A stretch of 8,828 nucleotides of DNA from Negativicutes bacterium. Lineage in GTDB: Bacteria > Bacillota_C > Negativicutes > Acidaminococcales > Acidaminococcaceae. The stretch covers positions 1 to 8,828 of the forward strand of contig RZYP01000072.1 in the NCBI GenBank assembly GCA_009930275.1. Reading direction: 5' to 3'. How positions within the stretch are numbered: the stretch's first letter is position 1; each line of letters opens with the position of its first letter. This document shows, piece after piece, positions 1-6,304 of the stretch. The notes under the pieces were generated by a model, which was not told where the DNA came from, searched no databases, and worked only from the letters and a program-made list of their open reading frames with translations. The translations under genes and the position numbers were made by a program.

Positions 1-20
1 CCGCTCTCCCAAAACCAAGG

Positions 21-91
21 TGGCCCCATTAGGGGTGCCCATGAGGTGGCTCCTTTAAGGGTGCCCCCGGATTGGCTCCATAGGGGTGCCC
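21..91. repeat. Three 26-bp-period tandem repeats (possible transposon end)
   Basis: Three copies of a unit of the form TGGCYCC-wTta-GGGTGCCC lie at 21-40, 47-66 and 73-91, with an exact 26-bp period. Each copy is itself an imperfect palindrome. The repeats stop within a few bases of the point where flagellin-like sequence begins. Arrays of short repeats just inside an element end are typical transposase-binding sites in IS21-, Tn7- and Mu-like elements, and the sequence after the last copy reads CTAACA, compatible with a terminal CA. The family assignment is inference; the repeats are directly visible. The array runs towards the left edge, so the rest of the element, if any, is outside the window. 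Confidence 0.7.
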
Positions 92-439
92 GCTAACATC
101 GACACAGATAAATTAACAAGCGAAGATCAAATTAATACTCTTACACAACAAAACTCACAAAGAATATTACCATTCATAGACAAAGCAATCACCAAGAAAG
201 ATAAAATCCGAGCATCCCTTGGAGCTACCCAAAACCGCCTTGAAAACACTATCACCAACCTTAAGATCCAGGCGGAGAACCTTCAGGCCGCTGAATCTCG
301 TATCTCTGACGCCGACATGGCAAAAGAGATGACCGAGTTTGTCAAAAGCCAGATCTTGACGCAGTCTGCGACTGCCATACTAGCCCAGGCCAACACATTA
401 CCTGAAATGGCGCTACAGCTAATCCAAGGACAGTCATAA
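86..439 (+). pseudogene. Flagellin C-terminal fragment (5' part lost)
   Basis: The reading frame encodes the conserved C-terminal D0/D1 helices of bacterial flagellin, the filament subunit exported by the flagellar type III system. Hallmarks are LGATQNRLENTITNL (about residues 45-59), ENLQAAESRISDADMAKEM (about 64-82), and the C-terminal ILAQANTLPEMALQLI. The wording is closest to Desulfovibrio-type flagellins. A complete flagellin is usually 270-500 residues; here only about 115 remain, and the N-terminal D0 domain needed for assembly and export is absent. The nominal GTG start at 86 lies inside the third tandem repeat, and the frame is closed upstream by a TAA at 56-58. The gene was therefore most likely cut by an insertion or deletion at about position 97. 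I see no ribosome binding site for the fragment, so it is probably not expressed. Confidence 0.85.
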
Positions 440-560
440 CCTGTATGCCCCAAAAAAACCGACGAGCAATCCAGACTACCCACCCATTAGGGGGATTTTG
501 TCGTCAGCCTAAATTCTTCGCCTTCACAAAGCTATTATTGTGGGATCTTTTACTTGTTTT

Positions 561-591
561 TTGACAATTTTTACCGACAAAGTGGTAAAGT
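561..591 (+). promoter_or_regulatory. Candidate promoter with operator-like inverted repeat
   Basis: A perfect -35 hexamer TTGACA lies at 561-566. The best -10 candidate is weak: TAAAGT at 586-591, with a 19-bp spacer. Between them is the inverted repeat TTTACC (570-575) / GGTAAA (584-589). TTGAC at 561 is also mirrored by GTCAA at 597-601. A good -35 with a poor -10 and a dyad in the spacer suits a regulated promoter. It would drive the gene at 928 with a leader of about 330 nt. Assigned by eye only. Confidence 0.35.
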
Positions 592-706
592 AAAAAGTCA
601 AACCCTACGATTTTCCGACATCCACACCTAAAAACAGCCCCTTCAGTGGAAATAGCAAGACAATTCCTTTGCGGTGCTAGCCGCCTAGACCAATCAGAAT
701 CCAACA

Positions 707-794
707 AAGACCAAAAATCTCCCACGACCCCACCGGAATCGTAAAATTAGTCAAAATTTCAGCCAGTTTCATCAAACTGGCCATTTTTGGTCTT
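707..794 (+). promoter_or_regulatory. Nested stem structure: 12-bp long-range stem enclosing a hairpin
   Basis: AAGACCAAAAAT (707-718) is the exact reverse complement of ATTTTTGGTCTT (783-794). Just inside its right arm sits a perfect 8-bp hairpin, GCCAGTTT (762-769), loop CATC, AAACTGGC (774-781). The hairpin is followed by ATTTTT (783-788). Alone, the inner hairpin plus T run resembles an intrinsic terminator. If the outer 12-bp stem forms, the T run is paired with A-rich sequence instead, which is the arrangement of an antiterminator or attenuator. The pairings are exact; the switching role is inference. Confidence 0.45.
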
Positions 795-809
795 ATTTTT
801 GCCGTCTCA

Positions 810-831
810 AATTCACAGACTCCTGTGAATT
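810..831. promoter_or_regulatory. 9-bp perfect inverted repeat (operator or hairpin)
   Basis: AATTCACAG (810-818), spacer ACTC, CTGTGAATT (823-831). The left arm plus two following bases recurs at 940-950 within the coding sequence of the next gene. A protein-binding dyad with a second half-site downstream is one explanation. Confidence 0.45.
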
Positions 832-855
832 CTGGATCTGAATTTCCGAATTCAT

Positions 856-892
856 TCAAATCTCATTGATTTGACGCTTGCCAACTTGGCAA
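856..892. promoter_or_regulatory. Two adjacent perfect inverted repeats
   Basis: TCAAATC (856-862) pairs with GATTTGA (868-874) across 5 nt. Directly after it, TTGCCAA (878-884) pairs with TTGGCAA (886-892) across a single base, giving a 15-bp palindrome. The one-base centre of the second cannot form a tight RNA hairpin of full length, so it is more likely a dimeric protein-binding site. Target of an unknown regulator. Confidence 0.4.
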
Positions 893-903
893 ACCCCTAT
901 TTC

Positions 904-920
904 CCTTGCTACGAGCAAGG
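904..920 (+). promoter_or_regulatory. Hairpin covering the ribosome binding site of the gene at 928
   Basis: CCTTGCT (904-910), loop ACG, AGCAAGG (914-920) is a perfect 7-bp stem. Its 3' arm contains AAGG (917-920), the only Shine-Dalgarno-like sequence ahead of the gene, 7 nt before the ATG at 928. If the hairpin forms in the mRNA, initiation would be hindered until it is opened by a protein, by RNA refolding or by translation. Confidence 0.45.
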
Positions 921-927
921 CATGGGC

Positions 928-1893
928 ATGAATCAGAAAAATTCACAGACCAAAGAGAAAATTGATGACGTTGAACGCATCAAACGTGTCGCCTTTTGGT
1001 ATTGGGAATACATGCGTCGAAACACATTATACAGACGATACTGCGACACGATTAACAAGTATGATGAATATTTCAGAGAAATTGACGTATATGACTACAT
1101 GCAGTCAAAAGAATATCTAGATGAAATGACAGAATATGTATCAACTCATGATGAAAAAGATGATTTGAAGAACACTCCATTTCGAAAATATCTTGAAAAG
1201 CATCATGGGAAAAAAGCAGGGTTAATTTTTTTCAAATATGGCTTTTTGGCTAACGGATACGATATTAAATTTGGAAGAATATATAAAGATTACTCGCTCG
1301 GACTTAATTCTTATGATGCCTTTGAAGATATATTAAATGGAAAAGATGTAAAGTTTTCAACTGACGATATAGCAGATATCTCTGCAATCAGCAAATTAAA
1401 CAAAAATTGGAGCATCACAATTGAAGACGAAGACCCCTCATTATTCTACTTCGACTATCAAAAATTCGATAATATAAAAATTAAACCTGAAGCACTACTC
1501 AATGATCCATCTCGGATTGGACTTGAGGCACATGCCTTACACCTGAACAATAAAGCAGTGAATAGCCTTTTTGAAAAACAAAACATCGATACCGACACAC
1601 TCAGCTCCGTTTACAAACTTAGCCTTGCTGGCAAACATATCAATAGCTCAGATGTGATGAGACTGGCCATGCTCTGGATTTGGGACCAAGCCGCCGAACA
1701 CGACAAGCAGAATTCTCATGAATTTTTCGAAGTCTATCCGTCCCTGAAAGCCAAGATCGAGGAATACTCGATGGCAGATGGAGTATGGGAAGAAATTCTG
1801 ACAAGGAAAGCCAGGGTTGCCGGATATTACCAGGCAACCAAAAATTGCATACAAAATCTGACAGTTACTCCCCTCGGAATCAAATCCGCATAA
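928..1893 (+). CDS. Hypothetical protein with transcriptional-regulator-like N-terminus
   Basis: I chose the ATG at 928 (321 residues) because AAGG at 917-920 is spaced 7 nt from it. An ATG at 922 and a TTG at 871 are also in frame, but a TTG start would put the 5' dyads inside the gene. The N-terminus, residues 23-39 (FWYWEYMRRNTLYRRYC), recalls the WEFLRRNPxYRxDY signature of the DUF6499/DUF2285-type regulator-like proteins found on proteobacterial integrative elements; this is a weak, short match. The rest is acidic, mostly helical and unrecognised, with no membrane segment or signal peptide. Its position directly after a long structured leader suggests its level is tightly set. Function unknown; a DNA-binding or maintenance role is inference only. 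Confidence 0.75.
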   Translation: MNQKNSQTKEKIDDVERIKRVAFWYWEYMRRNTLYRRYCDTINKYDEYFREIDVYDYMQSKEYLDEMTEYVSTHDEKDDLKNTPFRKYLEKHHGKKAGLIFFKYGFLANGYDIKFGRIYKDYSLGLNSYDAFEDILNGKDVKFSTDDIADISAISKLNKNWSITIEDEDPSLFYFDYQKFDNIKIKPEALLNDPSRIGLEAHALHLNNKAVNSLFEKQNIDTDTLSSVYKLSLAGKHINSSDVMRLAMLWIWDQAAEHDKQNSHEFFEVYPSLKAKIEEYSMADGVWEEILTRKARVAGYYQATKNCIQNLTVTPLGIKSA

Positions 1894-1929
1894 AGATTTT
1901 GCCCTCCTTTCGTTCTGCCAAAATCTTTT
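1892..1929 (+). terminator. Possible AT-rich terminator after the first gene
   Basis: AAAGATTTTG (1892-1901), overlapping the stop codon, is exactly complementary to CAAAATCTTT (1919-1928). The loop is 17 nt and the stem runs into TTTT at 1926-1929. The long loop and AT-rich stem make it weaker than the other terminators in this window. AGAAG-CCGA-CTTCT lies further on in the same intergenic region. Confidence 0.35.
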
Positions 1930-2043
1930 CTGAAATCTTGGCGAGATAGTAGAAGCCGACTTCTGAAATACGGTTTTCAACGGCCGGGTTGATGGACTTC
2001 CCAGCAGCCCCTTGTTCAAACCCTATTTCTAAAGGAGTCTTCC

Positions 2044-3192
2044 ATGTCTAATCTCAATCCCTTTGCCAAGAGTCCCGAATCGTCTGCAATCGTCGTCACT
2101 GAACCCAATGTATCCGCTTTTGCTGGTGCCACTGGTGGTCCAGGTCAAGCGCCTTCATTAGAGTCACACGTTCATCCTGACTCACATTCTTCGTACACTG
2201 ACCCTTTCAAGGAAGCACTGGAAAGGGAACTGCGCAACAACGACCGTGAAATCATGGAGGTAATGATTGGAGGTTCAGGCGGCATCGGCGGCATTCCTAC
2301 TAGCGTTGACGAAGCACTGACCAAGGAAGTGACTCCTGTCATGGCCATGCATCTTCTATATGAGTCTGTTTCCAAGATGAGCATGGATGAAAAGTACAAT
2401 AAATTTGTCGATGTTCACAACAAGACGCAGTTCAATATCACTAAGGCTCAAAAATTTATCGCCACGGTCGGTTTGCAGCTTGGTATAATTGTAAATTTAA
2501 TCAAAAAAGATGTGATTATGAACAACTTTGGCAAGAAAGCATGGGTAGATTATCGTCGCGAAAAATTCGATAAACATATTCACCCTAATACGCTTGCTGT
2601 ATATATGAAAGTTGCTCAAATTAATAACGTAGCATCATATCTTCATCTTGGAATTGACAGACTAGGAAAGCTCGCAGGTGTAATTGAAAAAAGGGGAATG
2701 ATTCATGACGAAGACCCTATCAAGGATATAATTGACGCTATTGACAATCAAACCATGGCAACAGGCGTGGCCCATGACTTCACTGAAAAATGTGAAGCAG
2801 CGATCTTGCACTATAGAATAAAAAAAGCTGGACTCGACGAAATTACAATGAACGACATCTTGTCTGTACTGGCAGAAGGCAGGTCAATTGACAAGAAGGA
2901 TATCGACAAGATGATCGAGATGAAAAATGGCGGCGTAGATTATCGCCAGTATATCGACAAAGATAGTGAATACAACAATCCAATCACTATTGAAGCCATC
3001 AGCGAGAGCAATAAACCAAAGATTCGGGACGTCAATGCAGAAATTACAAAGCTGAGTGAGACCGTGTCTAAAGCTTTAACCATCCCCCCTTCCAAGATCA
3101 ATCTTGACCTTGAAAAGCTTGATGCACTTATCAATACGCTGGCCGCTTTGCGCCAGAACTTTGCAGCATCTAAAGAAACACTGAAGCAGTAA
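2044..3192 (+). CDS. Hypothetical protein with DUF3102-like segment
   Basis: 382 residues, started at the ATG at 2044 behind a strong AAAGGAG (2031-2037, 6-nt spacing). Residues 1-90 are low-complexity (Ser, Pro, Gly, including GGSGGIGG), probably disordered. Residues about 130-215 follow the layout of DUF3102 proteins of phages and plasmids: a helix beginning FIATVGLQLGIIVNL, a tryptophan in KKAWVDYRREKF, then a helix-turn-helix-like segment HIHPNTLAVYMKVAQINN. The ending resembles the 'S.RTAQ.YM..A' pattern of that family. Residues 326-382 look like an amphipathic helix or coiled coil. No catalytic motif is visible. By family context it could be a nucleoid- or plasmid-associated DNA-binding protein, but the similarity is by eye. 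It is an independent unit, with a possible terminator before it and a strong hairpin after it. Confidence 0.8.
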   Translation: MSNLNPFAKSPESSAIVVTEPNVSAFAGATGGPGQAPSLESHVHPDSHSSYTDPFKEALERELRNNDREIMEVMIGGSGGIGGIPTSVDEALTKEVTPVMAMHLLYESVSKMSMDEKYNKFVDVHNKTQFNITKAQKFIATVGLQLGIIVNLIKKDVIMNNFGKKAWVDYRREKFDKHIHPNTLAVYMKVAQINNVASYLHLGIDRLGKLAGVIEKRGMIHDEDPIKDIIDAIDNQTMATGVAHDFTEKCEAAILHYRIKKAGLDEITMNDILSVLAEGRSIDKKDIDKMIEMKNGGVDYRQYIDKDSEYNNPITIEAISESNKPKIRDVNAEITKLSETVSKALTIPPSKINLDLEKLDALINTLAALRQNFAASKETLKQ

Positions 3193-3200
3193 CATAGAAT

Positions 3201-3226
3201 AGCCCTCCCGACAAATCGGGAGGGCT
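3201..3226 (+). terminator. 11-bp GC-rich intergenic hairpin
   Basis: AGCCCTCCCGA (3201-3211), loop CAAA, TCGGGAGGGCT (3216-3226), a perfect 11-bp stem between the stop at 3192 and the start at 3240. Only two T residues follow, so it is not a textbook intrinsic terminator; it may terminate weakly, protect the upstream mRNA 3' end or be a processing site. The true ribosome binding site CAGGAG (3229-3234) lies just outside it, so translation of the next gene is not blocked. Confidence 0.6.
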
Positions 3227-3239
3227 TCAGGAGACCAAA

Positions 3240-4127
3240 ATGAAAGTATATTTATCATCGCCTTCAGAGAGGCTTATGCGCGAGTTGATGTCAAGATGCG
3301 AAGGAATCAGGCTGAATATCCTTGTGAGCATGGCAATCTTGCCCAATCAATATGAGTCATTCTTGAAGAAATTTGAATCAATCATCAGCACAATCATTCT
3401 CGATAACGGGGCATTTTCTGCCTTGAATTCGAATATTGGAATGACAACAGATCAACTTTTGCACAAATTCAAAGAACACTGCACGAAGTATAAAGAACGT
3501 TATCTAATTATCTTCAGTCCAGACTTCGAATTTGGCCCTGATGGATTCGAGAAGAATTACGAACATTTTCTAGACATGGAAGAACTCGACATTGATGCGG
3601 CACCAGTGATTCACAACCTGAGAAAAAGTGAAATTGAAGCCTATCTATCTCATAACCCTGAATACATTGCTATCGGGCAGTGTAAAGGCCGAACGAATCC
3701 AAGTAATTTGTTTCCTACCGTATATTATCTTAACAATTATGGAGTGAAGGTACATCTGTTCGGCATCACGGAATTTGATTTGCTTGCTGGGTGTCCAGCC
3801 TATTCATGCGATTCAAAGTCTTGGCTTGATGATTCAACCACCGGGGTTGTTAGGTTTTGGAATCCTGAACGGCAGGAACAGAACAAGACTGATATCATCT
3901 ACTTCCCGGACTACCTCGATCAAAAACGGAATGGGACGATCTCCCGCTATGACTACAAGTATCTGGATGTTTTTGAATCATTCACAAAGGCACGCCTGGA
4001 CTTGACCATGGATGATTTCCTCGGACTGAAAGCCGGGCTCTCCCGCGAGCTGGCAAATGCCGTCTATTATAACGATTTGAGTCAGATCGTAACCAATATC
4101 CACATTTCAGATGGAATTGTCTTCTGA
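3240..4127 (+). CDS. TGT/DpdA-like base-exchange enzyme (tRNA-guanine transglycosylase fold)
   Basis: 295 residues; ATG at 3240 behind AGGAG (3230-3234). It matches the compact phage-borne branch of the tRNA-guanine transglycosylase TIM-barrel superfamily. TGT enzymes swap a target guanine for a 7-deazaguanine; DpdA relatives do this in DNA. Visible motifs: IILDNGAFSAL at 53-62, equivalent to the DSGGFQ loop, with D55 as the candidate catalytic acid; YIAIGQCKG at 142-150, in the place of the substrate-binding glycine loop; KVHLFGIT at 170-177; and YSCDSKSWL at 188-196, which matches the YSVDSTSWL motif of phage homologues and supplies D191 as candidate nucleophile. It is shorter than cellular bacterial TGT (about 370 residues). 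I do not see the zinc-binding CxCxxC cluster of those enzymes. No preQ0/preQ1 synthesis genes are adjacent. Substrate (tRNA or DNA) cannot be told from sequence. Confidence 0.8.
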   Translation: MKVYLSSPSERLMRELMSRCEGIRLNILVSMAILPNQYESFLKKFESIISTIILDNGAFSALNSNIGMTTDQLLHKFKEHCTKYKERYLIIFSPDFEFGPDGFEKNYEHFLDMEELDIDAAPVIHNLRKSEIEAYLSHNPEYIAIGQCKGRTNPSNLFPTVYYLNNYGVKVHLFGITEFDLLAGCPAYSCDSKSWLDDSTTGVVRFWNPERQEQNKTDIIYFPDYLDQKRNGTISRYDYKYLDVFESFTKARLDLTMDDFLGLKAGLSRELANAVYYNDLSQIVTNIHISDGIVF

Positions 4128-4138
4128 TCCTTGAAAGG

Positions 4139-4164
4139 AATTTCCAGACTGCTGGGAATTTTTT
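4139..4164 (+). terminator. Intrinsic terminator after the TGT-like gene
   Basis: AATTTCCAG (4139-4147), loop ACTG, CTGGGAATT (4152-4160): a 9-bp stem with one T-G wobble, running into six T residues (4159-4164). It starts 12 nt after the stop codon. Confidence 0.8.
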
Positions 4165-4178
4165 CTCACAAACGAACC

Positions 4179-4199
4179 GGGGGCCGAACACCGGCCCCC
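4179..4199. other. Second, very GC-rich hairpin ahead of the ATPase gene
   Basis: GGGGGCCG (4179-4186), loop AACAC, CGGCCCCC (4192-4199): perfect 8-bp stem, followed by CATTTATAGG. It lacks a T run, so it is a poor terminator on either strand. It lies 30 nt before the next start codon, outside its ribosome binding site. It could act as a backup transcription barrier or an mRNA 5'-end stabiliser. Confidence 0.55.
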
Positions 4200-4229
4200 C
4201 ATTTATAGGCAGTCAAGCCAAGGATAATC

Positions 4230-5726
4230 ATGAACTCAAATAATACGCCTATTCCGACACAGATTATGGCACCGGCACCCGGATCTTCCACAAAGTTAGA
4301 CAGCAATACAGTCTGCACGATCATTCAGCAGATGAATTATTGCTATGATCAGAATAAAAATGTGTATTGCGAAGTAGAAATTCAAAATAAGAAAAAATGG
4401 AGACAAATTGAATCAACAGACTTCATTGCCTACGTGCAAACATTTTTTCAAAAAACATATCACAAGGTCTTGAAACAGACAGATATCAAAAATCTTATCC
4501 CGATTCTTCATCTACATGCTCTAGAGAATTGCAAACAAGCAGAGGTTTATAATCGGATTGCTCGACTTGGTGATGAAATTTTCATTGAGACACAAAATAC
4601 CAGTGATGACATCATCAAAATTACACCAGCAGAATGGAGTGTTACTCAGACTAGTCCACTCATCTTCAAGCGGTTTACCCATCAAGCCAGTATTCCAAAT
4701 CCGGCAACGGGTGGAAGTCTTGATGAGCTGTTTTCAATCTTCTCCATAAACAATATCGATGAGCAAATCCTGATCGGCACTTGGTTGGTATCAAGTCTGT
4801 TTACGAACTTGCCCAGACCTCACCTCTGGTTCGTCGGAGAGAAAGGATCTGGAAAAACAACCCTGGCGCTGAGTCTCAAGAAACTGATCGACCCCGTTTC
4901 CAGGGGCAACTTCATGTACAGGAATACAAGCGAGATGGCCCAGGTCATTGACCATCACGCTATTCCGTTTTTCGACAACTTCACCAAGATCAACGTTGAA
5001 ATATCAGACTTGCTCTGCGCAACATTCACTGGAACAGACTTCACAAAAAGAAAACAGTACACTAATGACGATGACTTCACCTTCAGCATCAAAAAGCCTA
5101 TAATCCTTGCTTCAATCTCATTAGGCAATCCGGCTTCGGATCTTCTAGATCGGTGTATTGTCATTGAAAAAAGCAAAAATGCTAGAAAAACTATTCCTGA
5201 AGAAATGCTCATGAAGGCATTTGAGGATAAAAAGCCGAGGATCATTGGCGGAATTCTTGATGCTGCCGTTGAAACATTGAGAACATATCGAGATAACGAA
5301 GTTTCTGAATACATTAGACTTGCAGATTTCCAGAGAATAGGCATTGCCGCCGCTCAAGCACTCGGATTCACCAGGGTACAATTCGAAACAGCTTTGACCA
5401 ATAACTTAAAAAACAAAGGTATTTTGAAATTACAAAGCTTTCCTGTTGCTTCTCTTGTGATTAAATTCATGGAAAACAACGAATATTGGGAAGGAACTAT
5501 GTTTGAACTTCAAAATGAGTTGAGGGATATAGCCGAAGATCCTGATTTGGTGAATTCAAACCCTTCAATTTTGTCTAGAAACTTGAAGGATTGTAAAAAT
5601 ATCCTTGAACAAGCAAATCTTGAGGTTATTCCGGGCTCGAACGGCAGCAACGGCAGGAAGTACACCATTCGACGCATTACATCTAATGATTCGGCAGACT
5701 ATATCGACTACATTCTTGAAGATTGA
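4230..5726 (+). CDS. P-loop ATPase of phage/ICE primase-helicase type
   Basis: 498 residues; ATG at 4230 with AAGGA at 4220-4224. Domains in order: residues about 27-150, the N-terminal region of this family, with alternating strands and EWSVTQTSPLIFKR before the ATPase; residues about 160-350, an AAA+-like ATPase with Walker A GEKGSGKTT (203-211), Walker B-like IPFFDN (D249), TGTDFTKRKQYTNDDD (267-282), the sensor-like strand KKPIILASI (288-296) and DLLDRCIVI (304-312) carrying an arginine-finger candidate R308; residues about 400-482, a winged-helix-like end finishing GSNGRKYTIRRI. This arrangement is common in proteins of phages, plasmids and integrative elements that are annotated as ATP-binding or helicase/primase C-terminal proteins and are thought to unwind DNA for replication. 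It is the best evidence that the element replicates by itself. All key ATPase residues appear intact. The exact helicase superfamily is uncertain. Confidence 0.85.
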   Translation: MNSNNTPIPTQIMAPAPGSSTKLDSNTVCTIIQQMNYCYDQNKNVYCEVEIQNKKKWRQIESTDFIAYVQTFFQKTYHKVLKQTDIKNLIPILHLHALENCKQAEVYNRIARLGDEIFIETQNTSDDIIKITPAEWSVTQTSPLIFKRFTHQASIPNPATGGSLDELFSIFSINNIDEQILIGTWLVSSLFTNLPRPHLWFVGEKGSGKTTLALSLKKLIDPVSRGNFMYRNTSEMAQVIDHHAIPFFDNFTKINVEISDLLCATFTGTDFTKRKQYTNDDDFTFSIKKPIILASISLGNPASDLLDRCIVIEKSKNARKTIPEEMLMKAFEDKKPRIIGGILDAAVETLRTYRDNEVSEYIRLADFQRIGIAAAQALGFTRVQFETALTNNLKNKGILKLQSFPVASLVIKFMENNEYWEGTMFELQNELRDIAEDPDLVNSNPSILSRNLKDCKNILEQANLEVIPGSNGSNGRKYTIRRITSNDSADYIDYILED

Positions 5727-5738
5727 TCAAAATTACCA

Positions 5739-5765
5739 AAAAAGGGGTCTTTATGGCCCCTTTTT
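5739..5765 (+). terminator. Intrinsic terminator after the ATPase gene
   Basis: AAAAAGGGG (5739-5747) pairs with CCCCTTTTT (5757-5765); the stem can be extended inward by T-G and C-G pairs to a 5-nt loop. Because of the flanking A and T runs it could work in both directions. Confidence 0.8.
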
Positions 5766-6123
5766 CTTTGAGCATCCCATTTTTTCCTTCCCTTGGTCAT
5801 TATCGGCCCCAGCCTCTCCCCCTTTACAATGGTCAACGCAGGTGAAGCAGGCATCGAATGTGAAAAACAAGCTATTTATTTATTATCTTTGAAAAATATT
5901 AAAAAAATACATGAAAATTTAGCTGCTTTAGCTGCGCCACCTGCGAAGACTAAGTGAAAGTTCAATTCAAGTTTCGTTGATAATCATACTCTTTTGATTT
6001 TGAATAAATTTTGTGCCGTTCCAGTAACCAGACCCTTTGGCGATAAAGGGGAAGGCGAATCGCGACAATACTGAACAAATCAATGATTGATTCAAAAATA
6101 TCTATATTATTTTGACATTCATT
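5766..6123. other. AT-rich gene-free stretch
   Basis: I find no credible gene here. Visible structure is limited to a 9-bp tandem duplication TTTAGCTGC x2 (5918-5935) followed by a degenerate third unit (5936-5944), and the small hairpin CCCTTT (6033-6038) / AAAGGG (6045-6050). The AT richness next to a replication ATPase gene would suit an origin, but I see no clear iterons. Confidence 0.4.
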
Positions 6124-6208
6124 TCTTGATCAAGAGAAGAGTTTTCATTCGTTTGATACAGATATTTCTTTCATATAATGAGAAGTTTTGGCGTTTTGTT
6201 TGATCAAA
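6124..6208 (+). promoter_or_regulatory. Promoter flanked by two TTGATCAA palindromes
   Basis: A consensus -10 TATAAT lies at 6174-6179. The -35 candidate is TTGATA at 6153-6158 (5 of 6 matches), with a 15-bp spacer, shorter than the ideal 17. Palindromes centred on TGATCA lie on both sides: TCTTGATCAAGA (6124-6135) upstream, and TTTGATCAAA (6199-6208) where the start of the transcript would be. A third TTGATCAA (5723-5730) overlaps the stop of the ATPase gene. This looks like a repressor-controlled promoter for the non-coding transcript downstream; the protein that binds is unknown. Confidence 0.5.
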
Positions 6209-6304
6209 AGACCAGAAACATTATCTGAAAGACAATTTCAAACATCACAGACAGTATATTTGTCATGGGTGCCTTGCAGTTGATCCAGTCCAAGTGCCGC
6301 TGTT

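Larger units (their letters stand above)
440..927. other. Gene-free leader region rich in inverted repeats
   Basis: No reading frame in either direction looks like a protein here. The stretch contains one promoter candidate (561-591) and, from 707 to 920, six perfect inverted repeats listed separately. Shorter ones are CACAA/TTGTG at 525-529 and 538-542, and GACGA/TCGTC at 461-465 and 501-505. The 12-mer AAATTCACAGAC occurs twice as a direct repeat, at 809-820 and again inside the next gene at 939-950. Together this looks like a regulatory leader or a replication/maintenance locus rather than spacer DNA. Confidence 0.5.

Noticed and set aside
481..500. Hairpin ACCC-ATTA-GGGG followed by TTTT after the flagellin stop
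   Set aside because: The stem is only 3-4 bp and the T run short; too weak to call a terminator, though its sequence resembles the 26-bp repeats.
871..927. TTG start at 871 for the first gene
   Set aside because: It has no ribosome binding site and would place a 15-bp palindrome and the hairpin at 904-920 inside the coding sequence; the ATG at 928 is better placed.
1648..2019. Antisense frame of 123 codons over the end of the first gene
   Set aside because: It has no ribosome binding site, an odd composition and overlaps a better supported gene; it looks like a shadow.
4955..5344. Antisense frame of 129 codons inside the ATPase gene
   Set aside because: The + strand frame has complete ATPase motifs; the antisense product matches nothing.
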